In this document: piece by piece, positions 19,956 to 28,996 of the stretch
Numbering within the stretch: the stretch's first letter is position 1
How the letters are laid out: each line of letters starts with the position of its first letter
Origin: Persephonella marina EX-H1
GTDB lineage: Bacteria > Aquificota > Aquificia > Aquificales > Hydrogenothermaceae
DNA: 64,000 nucleotides
NCBI RefSeq assembly: GCF_000021565.1
Contig: NC_012440.1
Coordinates: 500,672-564,671, forward strand
Reading direction: 5' to 3'
Notes under the pieces: model-generated
Databases searched by the model: none
Told to the model about the DNA's origin: nothing
What the model saw: the letters and a program-made list of their open reading frames with translations, nothing else
Made by a program: the position numbers and the translations under genes

Positions 19956-20861
19956 TTATGCCTCTACCTTCTTCTTTTTTATCATTGGAAATCCAAGCTC
20001 TTCCCTGTGTTTTACAAACCCTTTAGCACACTCCCTTGCAAGATCCCTCACCCTACCTATAAATCTTGCCCTTTCATTTACAGAGAGAGCTCCTCTCGCA
20101 TCTAAAAGGTTGAATATGTGTGAGCATTTAAGAGCGTAATCGTAGGCTGGAATTGGGAGATTTTTCTGTATCAGCTTAAATCCTTCCTTTTCATACATAT
20201 CAAATGTTTTGAAAAGCATATCTGTATCTGCTTCCTCAAAATTGTATACAGACCACTGTCTCTCTGATTCTCTGTATATATCGCCGTATGTTAGACCTTC
20301 AGCCCAGACGATATCATAAACACTATCAACACCCTGAAGGTATGTTGCTATCCTCTCGAGACCGTATGTTATCTCAACACTTATAACGGGAAGATCTAAG
20401 CTTCCAACCTGCTGAAAGTATGTGAACTGGGTAATCTCCATACCATCAAGCCATACTTCCCATCCGAGACCCCAGGCTCCAAGTGTGGGACTTTCCCAGT
20501 CATCTTCAACAAACCTTATATCATGCTGCGAAAGATCTATACCTAAAGCCTCAAGACTCTGAAGATAAAGCTCCTGAGGGTTTTCAGGTGAAGGCTTCAG
20601 TATAACCTGAAACTGGTAGTAATGCTGTAATCTGTTTGGGTTTTCACCGTATCTTCCATCTTTAGGTCTTCTGGACGGCTCTACATAGCACACATTCCAT
20701 TCCTCAGGTCCAAGTGTTCTGAGGAATGTTGCAGGGTTCATAGTCCCTGCGCCAACCTCTATATCGTAAGGCTGCCATAAAATACATCCCTTATCCGTCC
20801 AGAATTTTTGCAGCCTCTGTATAATCTCCTGAAAGGTAAGAAAGTTTTTATTATCAGTCAT
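19956..20861 (-). CDS. glyQ: Glycyl-tRNA synthetase alpha subunit
   Basis: The catalytic class II chain that activates glycine. The sequence [20 protein letters not shown] followed by [10 protein letters not shown] and [20 protein letters not shown] is highly conserved in this family; the length of 301 residues is normal. The presence of the split glyQ/glyS enzyme, rather than the single-chain eukaryote-type enzyme, fits Aquificota and most Gram-negative bacteria. A promoter (TTGTTA, 18 bases, TAAAAT) lies upstream at 20895-20924. Confidence 0.96.
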   Translation of the reverse strand: MTDNKNFLTFQEIIQRLQKFWTDKGCILWQPYDIEVGAGTMNPATFLRTLGPEEWNVCYVEPSRRPKDGRYGENPNRLQHYYQFQVILKPSPENPQELYLQSLEALGIDLSQHDIRFVEDDWESPTLGAWGLGWEVWLDGMEITQFTYFQQVGSLDLPVISVEITYGLERIATYLQGVDSVYDIVWAEGLTYGDIYRESERQWSVYNFEEADTDMLFKTFDMYEKEGFKLIQKNLPIPAYDYALKCSHIFNLLDARGALSVNERARFIGRVRDLARECAKGFVKHREELGFPMIKKKKVEA

Positions 20862-20894
20862 CTACCTGCTTCCTTTAGTAGTTACAACATAATT

Positions 20895-20924
20895 ATTTTA
20901 CCTTATATGGATACCCTTTAACAA
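20895..20924 (-). promoter_or_regulatory. Promoter for the glyQ-glyS-ppsA operon
   Basis: On the minus strand TTGTTA is separated by 18 bases from TAAAAT, about 34 bases before the glyQ start. It begins right after the truD stop codon, so truD and glyQ are separate or only partly linked transcripts. Confidence 0.55.
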
Positions 20925-20925
20925 C

Positions 20926-22098
20926 TTAATACAGTAATGCTCTTAGAAATACTGTTGCGTATGAGCCTGTAGGTAGAAAGAAATTTATTCTGAGACTTTT
21001 TTTTGTTTTATCTGTTATCCTTATATCCTGTGGAAAAGTTATAGCAGGTCTCTCACCATCTGTAAGAACTTTTATACCGGCGATCTCCTTTCCGTAATGC
21101 TCTTCCCTTATCCCTTTCTCTTCAAGAGTCTTCTCTATTATACCCTTCAGGAGATCGTCCTCTGTTCTGTAATCCCTGTTAAGATAAGGTATTTTAAGAT
21201 CTTTCATGTATTCCAGATCATATAACTCAATATAGTAAGACAGATACCAGTTATGGATGAATGGAACTCTTTTGTATGGGTACTTTTTTTCAATATACCT
21301 TCTCAGATACTCATTCCACAGATAAGACTGGAATGCAAAATTGAACATCAGCCTTATATTTTTTGGGAGAATTCTTACAGCTTTTTCAAAGGAAAGACCT
21401 CTTTTCAGTCCCAGTATAAGATCCCTCTCGTAATTTTCAAGAACACCCCTGAGGTCTCTGTAAAGTTTTTCCCAGTTCCCCCAGTTTTTTACACTTCCTT
21501 TTATTGAGAAGTAAAGTTTTAATGCCTTTTCCGTTTCACCTTTCAGAAGATACAGAAATATAAAGTCATTTCTTCCTTTTACACTTCCAAACCTCTGTTC
21601 TCCAAAGTAGTTTGGGAAGCCGTAAATCTTTGCCCTGTCTAAGTTCTCATAAAACAGCCTTCTCATTTCTCTGTTAAGATTGTGTATTTTTATACTGAAA
21701 AGGTTTCCCCTGTTATCACCGAGTTTTATAGGACTGTCCGAGTATCCTATCTTCTCAAGACTGAAAGCTGTTGATCTGCTAAAATCCACATTGTCTGTTT
21801 TTTCCCATTTTCCATTTCTTAACTGAAAAACCACTCTTTCAGGGATATTTATATCTGATGGGAAAGATAGATACTGTTTTGTTATAGCAAATCTGTCCTT
21901 CAGGCCTGCAAACCCTATATCTGAAGGCTTTAATCTGTAAAATGATGCTAAAAATCTTACAACCTGAATTGTTGACAGGTTTGATTTTGTCAGTATAAAG
22001 ATCTGGTAATCTCCTTTTTCCTTTATTTCCTTATCAAAAACCTCCTCTACTATAAAGTCTGAAAGTTCCTTCTTTATGTAATACTCAAGGGGCTTCAT
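20926..22098 (-). CDS. truD: tRNA pseudouridine(13) synthase TruD
   Basis: TruD makes pseudouridine 13 in tRNA(Glu). The 390-residue protein has the catalytic aspartate in GFAGLKDRFAITKQYLSF, the EEVFDKEIKEKGDYQIF start typical of TruD, and NYFGEQRFGSVKGRNDF, the second conserved block. The C-terminal RPAITFPQDIRI and FFLPTGSYATVFLRALL blocks complete the family pattern. It is transcribed away from the penicillin-binding protein gene, with an 80-90 base divergent spacer. Confidence 0.92.
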   Translation of the reverse strand: MKPLEYYIKKELSDFIVEEVFDKEIKEKGDYQIFILTKSNLSTIQVVRFLASFYRLKPSDIGFAGLKDRFAITKQYLSFPSDINIPERVVFQLRNGKWEKTDNVDFSRSTAFSLEKIGYSDSPIKLGDNRGNLFSIKIHNLNREMRRLFYENLDRAKIYGFPNYFGEQRFGSVKGRNDFIFLYLLKGETEKALKLYFSIKGSVKNWGNWEKLYRDLRGVLENYERDLILGLKRGLSFEKAVRILPKNIRLMFNFAFQSYLWNEYLRRYIEKKYPYKRVPFIHNWYLSYYIELYDLEYMKDLKIPYLNRDYRTEDDLLKGIIEKTLEEKGIREEHYGKEIAGIKVLTDGERPAITFPQDIRITDKTKKSLRINFFLPTGSYATVFLRALLY

Positions 22099-22148
22099 AA
22101 ATCTCTATAATATTGCAGTTTTCTTAAAAAGTTCAATATTAATTAGTT

Positions 22149-22157
22149 TGATATAAT
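22149..22157 (+). promoter_or_regulatory. Extended -10 promoter element before the PBP1A gene
   Basis: TGaTATAAT lies 31 bases upstream of the proposed start. No good -35 hexamer is present at normal spacing, as expected for extended -10 promoters. Confidence 0.45.
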
Positions 22158-22188
22158 CTATTAGTCAGCATAGAAAAAGGTGGTGGTC

Positions 22189-24498
22189 TTGTTAAAAAAG
22201 GTAATAATCTATGGATTTTTAGGGTTTCTCCTGTTTTTCTCCGTCTCTGCCTTTTTTATTGTCTGGGTAAACAGCAGAAATCTCCCCGATGTGAGAAATC
22301 TTGAGTACTGGAAACCAAGTCAGGTCACAAAGGTTTACGCATCTGATGGATCTATACTGACGGAGTTTTATATCCAGAGGAGACAGTATGTACCTATAGA
22401 TAAAATTCCTGATTATGTTAAAAATGCTTTTATAGCTATTGAGGATAGAACATTTTACGACAATATAGGGATTGATCCTATAGGGATAATGAGAGCCGCT
22501 GTGATGAATCTTCTTTCAGGGAGGATTGTTGCAGGGGGAAGTACAATATCCCAACAGCTTATTAAAAATCTTTTCCTGACTCCAGAGAGGAGCCTATCAC
22601 GGAAAGTTAAAGAGATGATCTTAGCCATAAGACTGAACAGGGTGTATCCAAAGGATAAGATACTAGAGATGTATCTTAATCAGATATACCTCGGTCACGG
22701 AGCTTACGGTGTTGAGTCTGCATCACAGGTATATTTTGGTAAACATGTGTGGGAGCTTGACGTCTGTGAGGCCGCTGTTTTAGCAGGTCTTCCAAAAGCT
22801 CCAAGCAGGTATGATCCGTACAAAAATATTGAAGGTGCAACTGAGAGGAGAGACGCTGTTCTACAGAGTATGCTTGAGGAAGGGTATATAGATATAAATA
22901 CGGCAAGAAGATGCTTTGAACAGCCTATAACTTTAAGAGAGGTTGATGAGGAGGATATTGATATTAAGGATTACTTTACAGAGATGGTGAGACAGTGGTT
23001 TGCTTCAAGGTACGGTGTTGACGAGCTATATAAAGGTGGATACAAGATATACACAACGGTAGATAAAGATCTTCTGAGAAATGCCCATTACGTTATAAAG
23101 GATCATCTTGAAAATCTTCAGAGTATGGTAGGTTTTCCCAGACTTAAAGAGGACGAGATAAAAAGACTTATGGAAGAATATGAGGAACAGTCCGCTGATA
23201 AGCTCATTAAGAATCATATATATGTTGGAATTATAGATAGGATTGTAAGGAAAAAAGTGTATATAAAAGTTAAGGATCATAAAGGTTATTTTATTTTTCA
23301 GGGAAGGCTTAGAAATGCCAAGAAAGGAATTCCTGTATATGTAAGATATATTGACGGGGAAAGGTTTGAGTTCGTTCCATATTTAGAGGGGGCTATAGTA
23401 GCTATAGATCATACTACTGGAGCTATAAGGGCTATAGTCGGTGGTTATGATTTTCTGAAAACGAAGTTTAACAGGGCTGTTCAGGCAAAAAGACAGCCAG
23501 GTTCAGCATTCAAGCCTATAGTTTATACAGCAGCCATACTGAAAGGATACACGCAGATATCACTATTGAACGATGAACCTGTGGCTATATGGGATCCTGA
23601 TAGGTTTGAGGAATGGATACCTGAAAATTACGACAGAGAGTATCATGGCGAAGTTACATTAAGGTATGCGCTTTCACACAGTCTGAACGCTGCATCTGTA
23701 AATCTATTTCTTGATGTAGGTTATAACCCGGTTATCTCTCTCGCCTACCAGATGGGTATAAAGACAAAACTTCCGAAAGTTCCATCCCTTGTTCTTGGAA
23801 GTGCCGATATATCACCACTTGAGCTTGCAACAGTTTACTCGGTTTTTGCAAACGGTGGGATGAGATGTGAGCCTTACTTTATAGAAAGGGTTGAGGATTT
23901 TTCAGGAAATGTTCTTTACCAGCATGAAAAGGACTGTGTTTATATAATCCCGGAGGAAGAAAACGCTGTTATGGTTGATCTTCTGAAGGCTGTTGTAAAA
24001 GAGGGGACAGGTAGAAAGGCGAAGGTTCTTGGATTTCCTGTTGCGGGAAAAACGGGAACTACGGATGATTATACAGACGCCTGGTTTGCAGGATTCTCCC
24101 CAAAGCTTACAACAGTTGTGTGGGTTGGTTATGATACAAAGAAAAAGATAGGATGGAAGATGACAGGAGCTAAAGCTGCACTTCCTATATGGATAGATTT
24201 TATGGCAACAGCACACACAGATGAAGAGATATCTGATTTTCAGCTACCTGAAGGTGTAGCCTATGTTCCTATTGATCCTGAGACAAGACTTGTTGCGAAT
24301 GATCACTGTCCAGGTGAGGAGATACTGTTTATTATTGGTACAGAGCCTGAGGTTGATTGTGACGGTAACCTTGTTGTTGAAAACTCTAAGATAGACCAGA
24401 TCAAGGAGATATTTGATATACCTGACATGAAAAATAAGATAGATACACCTGAAAAAATGATAGATAATAATGATAATTTTATCTTTGATACAGATTAA
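22189..24498 (+). CDS. Class A penicillin-binding protein 1A (glycosyltransferase/transpeptidase)
   Basis: A bifunctional peptidoglycan polymerase anchored by one N-terminal helix (VIIYGFLGFLLFFSVSAFFIVW). The glycosyltransferase-51 domain shows FIAIEDRTFYDNIGIDPIGI and GGSTISQQLIKNLFL; the transpeptidase domain shows the SxxK site in GSAFKPIVYTAA, SLN, and KTGTTDDYTDAWFAG. The length is about 770 residues, ending in an acidic tail. I prefer the TTG at 22189, because AGGTGG sits five bases upstream; GTG codons at 22180 and 22183 lie within that ribosome binding site. trpB follows after 11 bases, so they are likely co-transcribed. Confidence 0.93.
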   Translation: MLKKVIIYGFLGFLLFFSVSAFFIVWVNSRNLPDVRNLEYWKPSQVTKVYASDGSILTEFYIQRRQYVPIDKIPDYVKNAFIAIEDRTFYDNIGIDPIGIMRAAVMNLLSGRIVAGGSTISQQLIKNLFLTPERSLSRKVKEMILAIRLNRVYPKDKILEMYLNQIYLGHGAYGVESASQVYFGKHVWELDVCEAAVLAGLPKAPSRYDPYKNIEGATERRDAVLQSMLEEGYIDINTARRCFEQPITLREVDEEDIDIKDYFTEMVRQWFASRYGVDELYKGGYKIYTTVDKDLLRNAHYVIKDHLENLQSMVGFPRLKEDEIKRLMEEYEEQSADKLIKNHIYVGIIDRIVRKKVYIKVKDHKGYFIFQGRLRNAKKGIPVYVRYIDGERFEFVPYLEGAIVAIDHTTGAIRAIVGGYDFLKTKFNRAVQAKRQPGSAFKPIVYTAAILKGYTQISLLNDEPVAIWDPDRFEEWIPENYDREYHGEVTLRYALSHSLNAASVNLFLDVGYNPVISLAYQMGIKTKLPKVPSLVLGSADISPLELATVYSVFANGGMRCEPYFIERVEDFSGNVLYQHEKDCVYIIPEEENAVMVDLLKAVVKEGTGRKAKVLGFPVAGKTGTTDDYTDAWFAGFSPKLTTVVWVGYDTKKKIGWKMTGAKAALPIWIDFMATAHTDEEISDFQLPEGVAYVPIDPETRLVANDHCPGEEILFIIGTEPEVDCDGNLVVENSKIDQIKEIFDIPDMKNKIDTPEKMIDNNDNFIFDTD

Positions 24499-24509
24499 GG
24501 AGATAACTT

Positions 24510-25754
24510 ATGGAGTATAGATTTCCTGATGAGAGAGGCTACTACGGTCAGTTTGGAGGTAAGTTTTTACCTGAGACATTGATACCAGCTCTAGAGGAGC
24601 TTGAGGAGCAGTATGAGAGAATTAAAAATGATGGTGATTTCCAGAGGGAGCTTGTTTACTACCTTCAGGAGTATGCGGGAAGGCCTACTATACTTTACTA
24701 CGCCCACAGACTTACTGAGGCTGTAGGTGGGGCAAAGATATATCTGAAAAGGGAAGATCTTTTACATACAGGAGCCCACAAGATAAATAACACACTTGGA
24801 CAGGTCCTTTTAACCAAAAAGCTTGGAAAGAGAAGGATAATAGCCGAGACAGGAGCTGGTCAGCACGGTGTCTCCACAGCAACAGCTGCATCCCTTTTTG
24901 GTCTGGAATGTGTAGTTTATATGGGTGAAGAGGATGCAGAGAGACAGGCATTAAATGTTTTCAGAATGAGACTTCTCGGTGCAAAGGTTGAGATTGTAAA
25001 GTCTGGAAGTAGAACGCTGAAAGATGCTGTTAATGAGGCATTGAGAGACTGGGTAACAAATGTTAGAACTACACATTATGTTATAGGTTCTGCCCTTGGA
25101 CCTCATCCATTTCCTGTTATTGTTAGAGATTTCCAGTCTGTTATAGGAAGAGAAACCAGAGAGCAGATAATGGAGATTGAAGGAAGACTTCCTGATGCTG
25201 TAGTTGCATGTGTCGGTGGTGGAAGTAACGCAATAGGGATGTTTTATCCGTTTATACAGGATGAGAATGTAAGGCTTGTTGGTGTTGAGGCTGCAGGTTA
25301 CGGTATAGAGACAGGTCAGCATGCTGCAAGTATAAATGGAGGATCTGTAGGTGTTCTCCACGGTATGAAGACATACTTCCTTCAGGATGAGTGGGGACAG
25401 ATAGAGCATACGCACTCAATATCAGCTGGACTTGATTACCCTGGCGTTGGACCAGAACATGCATATCTTAAAGAGATCGGAAGGGCAGAGTATATAACAG
25501 CAACAGATGAGGAAGCCCTTGAAGGTTTTATGTTACTTTCAAGAACGGAAGGTATCATACCTGCCCTTGAAAGCTCACACGCTGTTATAAAGGCTGTTGA
25601 GATAGCGAAGGAGATAGGTAAAGAGGGAATAGTTGTTATAAACCTTTCAGGTAGAGGAGACAAGGATGTTCAGCAGGTTAAAAATATTCTGGATACAAAT
25701 CCAGACCTGATGAACAGACTTGAGGAAAATCTTAAGAAAAAATACAGAGTATAG
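24510..25754 (+). CDS. trpB: Tryptophan synthase beta chain
   Basis: TrpB condenses indole with serine to tryptophan using PLP. The 414-residue sequence has [15 protein letters not shown], the PLP lysine in [15 protein letters not shown] near residue 90, [17 protein letters not shown], and the phosphate-binding [13 protein letters not shown]. It is the TrpB1 type that works with TrpA. trpA and the other trp genes are absent from the window: here trpB is placed between a cell-wall enzyme and rlmN, which fits the scattered biosynthetic genes of Aquificota. Confidence 0.96.
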   Translation: MEYRFPDERGYYGQFGGKFLPETLIPALEELEEQYERIKNDGDFQRELVYYLQEYAGRPTILYYAHRLTEAVGGAKIYLKREDLLHTGAHKINNTLGQVLLTKKLGKRRIIAETGAGQHGVSTATAASLFGLECVVYMGEEDAERQALNVFRMRLLGAKVEIVKSGSRTLKDAVNEALRDWVTNVRTTHYVIGSALGPHPFPVIVRDFQSVIGRETREQIMEIEGRLPDAVVACVGGGSNAIGMFYPFIQDENVRLVGVEAAGYGIETGQHAASINGGSVGVLHGMKTYFLQDEWGQIEHTHSISAGLDYPGVGPEHAYLKEIGRAEYITATDEEALEGFMLLSRTEGIIPALESSHAVIKAVEIAKEIGKEGIVVINLSGRGDKDVQQVKNILDTNPDLMNRLEENLKKKYRV

Positions 25755-25763
25755 AGAAGATAA

Positions 25764-26825
25764 ATGATCAGTATTAAGGATCTTAACTACAATCAGCTTG
25801 AGAGATGGGTTAAAGATCAGGGCTGGAAAAAGTTCAGAGCAAAGCAGATAGCTAAATGGATATACAACAAGAAGGTAAACTCCTATGATGAGATGACGGA
25901 TCTCTCAAAGGAAGTAAGAAATTACCTAAAGGAAAACACAAAGCTTAACGTTTTAGAACTTGTTACATTTGAAAGATCCTCACAGGATGGGAGTATAAAG
26001 TTCTTATGGCGGCTTGAGGACGGTCATACAGTAGAGTCTGTTTTTATACCTGAAAGGGGACATAACACACTGTGTGTATCAACCCAGGTAGGTTGTGCTG
26101 TTGGATGTAAGTTCTGTTTTACAACAAAGGACGGTCTTATAAGAAATCTGACAACAGCTGAGATCGTTGACCAGTATATTCAGTCACAGATATTTGTAGG
26201 TCCTGAAAACAGAATATCAAATGTTGTTTATATGGGAATGGGTGAGCCACTTGCAAACTATGAGAATGTAAAAAGATCAGTCCAGATACTCACTGATGAC
26301 AGGATGTTAGGTCTTTCAAACAGGAAGATAACGATATCTTCAAGCGGTATAATCCACCAGATCAAAAAGATGTATGATGATCCTTCATTTCCACAGGTAA
26401 GACTCGCTGTTTCACTTAACGCCTCAGATCAGAAAACAAGAGAAAGAATAATGCCGATATCTGAGACGAACAGTCTGGAAGATCTTATGAAAACATTGAA
26501 CAGATTACCTGTGAAAACAGGCTTCAGAATAATGCTTGAGTATGTCCTTATTAAGGATATTAATGACAGACCTGAGGATGCCCACAGACTTGCGAGGCTT
26601 ATAGGGAAGAACAAGAAGAGATATAAGGTAAACCTCATACCTTTTAATCCATACCCAGGTTCTGATTTTGAAAGACCTGAGAAGGAAAGGGTGGATCAGT
26701 TCCATAAGATACTCTGGCAGTACAATATAGGAGCGTTTGTGAGATGGAGTAAAGGTAGCGATATATCAGCTGCATGCGGTCAGCTCAGGAAAAAAGAAGT
26801 CCAGAATCTTATAAAGATATCCTGA
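25764..26825 (+). CDS. rlmN: Dual-specificity RNA methyltransferase RlmN
   Basis: A radical SAM enzyme that methylates C2 of adenosine 2503 in 23S rRNA and A37 of some tRNAs. The 4Fe-4S motif is CAVGCKFCFTTKDG, preceded by LCVSTQVGC, and the protein also has VYMGMGEPLANYENV and a C-terminal catalytic cysteine in ISAACGQL. The length is normal (353). It consumes SAM, which metK in this window supplies. Nine bases separate it from trpB. Confidence 0.95.
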   Translation: MISIKDLNYNQLERWVKDQGWKKFRAKQIAKWIYNKKVNSYDEMTDLSKEVRNYLKENTKLNVLELVTFERSSQDGSIKFLWRLEDGHTVESVFIPERGHNTLCVSTQVGCAVGCKFCFTTKDGLIRNLTTAEIVDQYIQSQIFVGPENRISNVVYMGMGEPLANYENVKRSVQILTDDRMLGLSNRKITISSSGIIHQIKKMYDDPSFPQVRLAVSLNASDQKTRERIMPISETNSLEDLMKTLNRLPVKTGFRIMLEYVLIKDINDRPEDAHRLARLIGKNKKRYKVNLIPFNPYPGSDFERPEKERVDQFHKILWQYNIGAFVRWSKGSDISAACGQLRKKEVQNLIKIS

Positions 26826-26863
26826 AATTCCATAATTTATATCACTGAAAATCTATTCCATTG

Positions 26864-26872
26864 TGAGATAAT
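26864..26872 (+). promoter_or_regulatory. Extended -10-like element before the formate dehydrogenase gene
   Basis: TGaGATAAT lies about 30 bases upstream of the start codon in a 77-base spacer. The -35 region is weak. Confidence 0.35.
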
Positions 26873-26902
26873 ATTTCTGAAATCACGAATTTTGGAGAAA
26901 GT

Positions 26903-28996
26903 ATGATTATTGATACTGTCTGTACATACTGTGGTGTTGGCTGTGATATATCATTTGAGATTGAGAATGGAAGGATTAAGAAAGCTTTTGCAAAAAAAGA
27001 GGGTCTGGTAAGTCAGGGAAAGCTCTGTATAAAGGGAAGAAAAGGATGGGAGTATCTCTACTCTCCAGACAGGATAAAAAAACCCTGGATAAGAAAATCT
27101 TTTATTGAGAAAAATATAGACAGGTTTCCGGAGAAGATAAAGAGAAAACTGAACACACTTACAGATCTTGATAGTGATTTTTACGAGTCTGATCTTACTC
27201 TTGCCGTTGAGATAACAGCCTGGAAGCTTCAGGATATTAAAAATCTTTACGGCCCCCATTCTATAGCGGGTATAGGTGGTGCAAGAACGAGCTGTGAGAG
27301 CAGCTATCTGTTTCAGAAATTTATAAGAAAGTATATAGGCTCACCACATATTGATAACTGTGCAAGGGTCTGTCATTCACCATCTTTAAAGGGAATGAGA
27401 GCAACAATTGGGGAAGGTGCAGCAACAAACCCTTTTGATGATATTTATAAAGCTGAGTTTATTATAGTTATAGGATCAAATACAACAGAAGCTCACCCTA
27501 TAGTTGCAAACAGGATATTTGATGTTGTTAAAAAGGGAACAGATATAGCTGTAATAGATGTTAGGAATATAAAGCTTTCAAGGATAGCAAAGTACAACTG
27601 TATAATCCCTTTTGAGACAAACCTGATGGTTTTAAATATGATAGCCCAGGTTATTTTAGAGGAAGAGCTTTATAATTTGGATTTTATAAGGAAAAGAACA
27701 AAAGGTTTTGAGGAGTACAGGGATAAAATTCTTAACGACCCTTACGCCGATCCTGACTTCTTCAAAACTGTGAAAGGGTATGAGTATCTTTCTGATATGA
27801 TAAGGGATATAGCAAGGGAGTATGCGACAAAAAGATCATTGATCCTCTGGGGACTTGGTGTTACCGAGCATACAGATGGAAGTAAGGCTGTTATGGCCAT
27901 ATCAGATCTAGCCCTTTTAACGGGGAATATAGGGAAAGAAGGAGCTGGTCTTATGCCCCTTAGAGGCCAGAACAACGTTCAGGGAACATGCGATATGGGA
28001 TGCCTCCCATATTTTGATCCTGATTATAAGGAGCCAGATGAGATAGGTCTTATGACCCCTGATATAATTGACGGGATACTTGAGGGAAAGATTAAGGCTT
28101 TATACAACATAGGTGAGGATATAGCCCATATACATCCTAACCAGAACAAGATACACAGAGCTTTAAAGGAGCTTGAGTTTCTTGTTGTTCACGAGCTTTT
28201 CCCGAATGAGATAACAGGTTTTGCTGATATCGTCTTTGGTGTAAAGTCAGCCTATGAGAAGGAAGGTGTTTATATAAATGCTGAGAGAAGGCTCCACCTC
28301 TCACAGCCGGTTGTTGCAAGTGATCTTCCAGATGACTGGGAGATACTGAGAGATATAGCTTTTGAGCTGGGATTTGATGTTTACTACAGATCCTCTGAAG
28401 ATGTGTGGAATGAGGTAAGAAAGGTTGCAAATGAGAGGTTCTCAGGTGCAACATACAGAAAGCTGAAAGAGAGAAGGCTTGAAGGGATACAGTGGCCTGT
28501 TAAAAAGGAAGGGACGGAAATTCTCCACAAAGATAGATTCAGAACACCAGATGGTTACGGTTATTTCCGGTATAACCAGTGGGAGTACAGGGGAATGGTA
28601 AAGGATCTGATTGAGGGTAACGATTTTGTCTATCTTACCACTGGAAGGATAGGGATACATTATAACAATGCTGTCCAGACAAAGAGATGCGGATCTCTTA
28701 TCGGTAAAAACAGTGAGGATGTATTACTTCTGAGCTTAGATGACAGGGATAGATTTAATAATGCTGAAAGGGTTATACTCAGGTCTGATTATGGGGAGTC
28801 AGCACCTTTGAAGGTTGTCTATTCTGGAGATATAAAAAAGGGAACAGCCTTTGTATCATTCCACCATCCGGAAAGCAGAATTAACTTTCTTTTTGGTGAT
28901 GAATCGGACAGTTATGTAAAAACAGCAAGGTTTAAATCTGTAAAGGTAAAGGTCATTCCTGTTTTAAGATCTCTTCCAGAGGAACAGGTCTGCTGA
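26903..28996 (+). CDS. Molybdopterin formate dehydrogenase, catalytic (alpha) subunit
   Basis: A 697-residue DMSO-reductase-family protein. The N-terminal 4Fe-4S ligands are in CTYCGVGCDI and the later LCIKGRKGWEY. The metal-ligand residue is a cysteine, not selenocysteine, in DNCARVCHSPSLKG near residue 155; the H and S/P after it fit formate dehydrogenase alpha chains. Other blocks are IVIGSNTTEAHPIVANRI, GGARTSCESSY and MPLRGQNNVQGTCDMG. It would interconvert formate and CO2. It has no Tat signal, so it is cytoplasmic. No beta, gamma or maturation subunit is adjacent, so the electron partner is unknown. The 3' end overlaps the convergent GGDEF-EAL gene by 44 bases. Confidence 0.88.
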   Translation: MIIDTVCTYCGVGCDISFEIENGRIKKAFAKKEGLVSQGKLCIKGRKGWEYLYSPDRIKKPWIRKSFIEKNIDRFPEKIKRKLNTLTDLDSDFYESDLTLAVEITAWKLQDIKNLYGPHSIAGIGGARTSCESSYLFQKFIRKYIGSPHIDNCARVCHSPSLKGMRATIGEGAATNPFDDIYKAEFIIVIGSNTTEAHPIVANRIFDVVKKGTDIAVIDVRNIKLSRIAKYNCIIPFETNLMVLNMIAQVILEEELYNLDFIRKRTKGFEEYRDKILNDPYADPDFFKTVKGYEYLSDMIRDIAREYATKRSLILWGLGVTEHTDGSKAVMAISDLALLTGNIGKEGAGLMPLRGQNNVQGTCDMGCLPYFDPDYKEPDEIGLMTPDIIDGILEGKIKALYNIGEDIAHIHPNQNKIHRALKELEFLVVHELFPNEITGFADIVFGVKSAYEKEGVYINAERRLHLSQPVVASDLPDDWEILRDIAFELGFDVYYRSSEDVWNEVRKVANERFSGATYRKLKERRLEGIQWPVKKEGTEILHKDRFRTPDGYGYFRYNQWEYRGMVKDLIEGNDFVYLTTGRIGIHYNNAVQTKRCGSLIGKNSEDVLLLSLDDRDRFNNAERVILRSDYGESAPLKVVYSGDIKKGTAFVSFHHPESRINFLFGDESDSYVKTARFKSVKVKVIPVLRSLPEEQVC

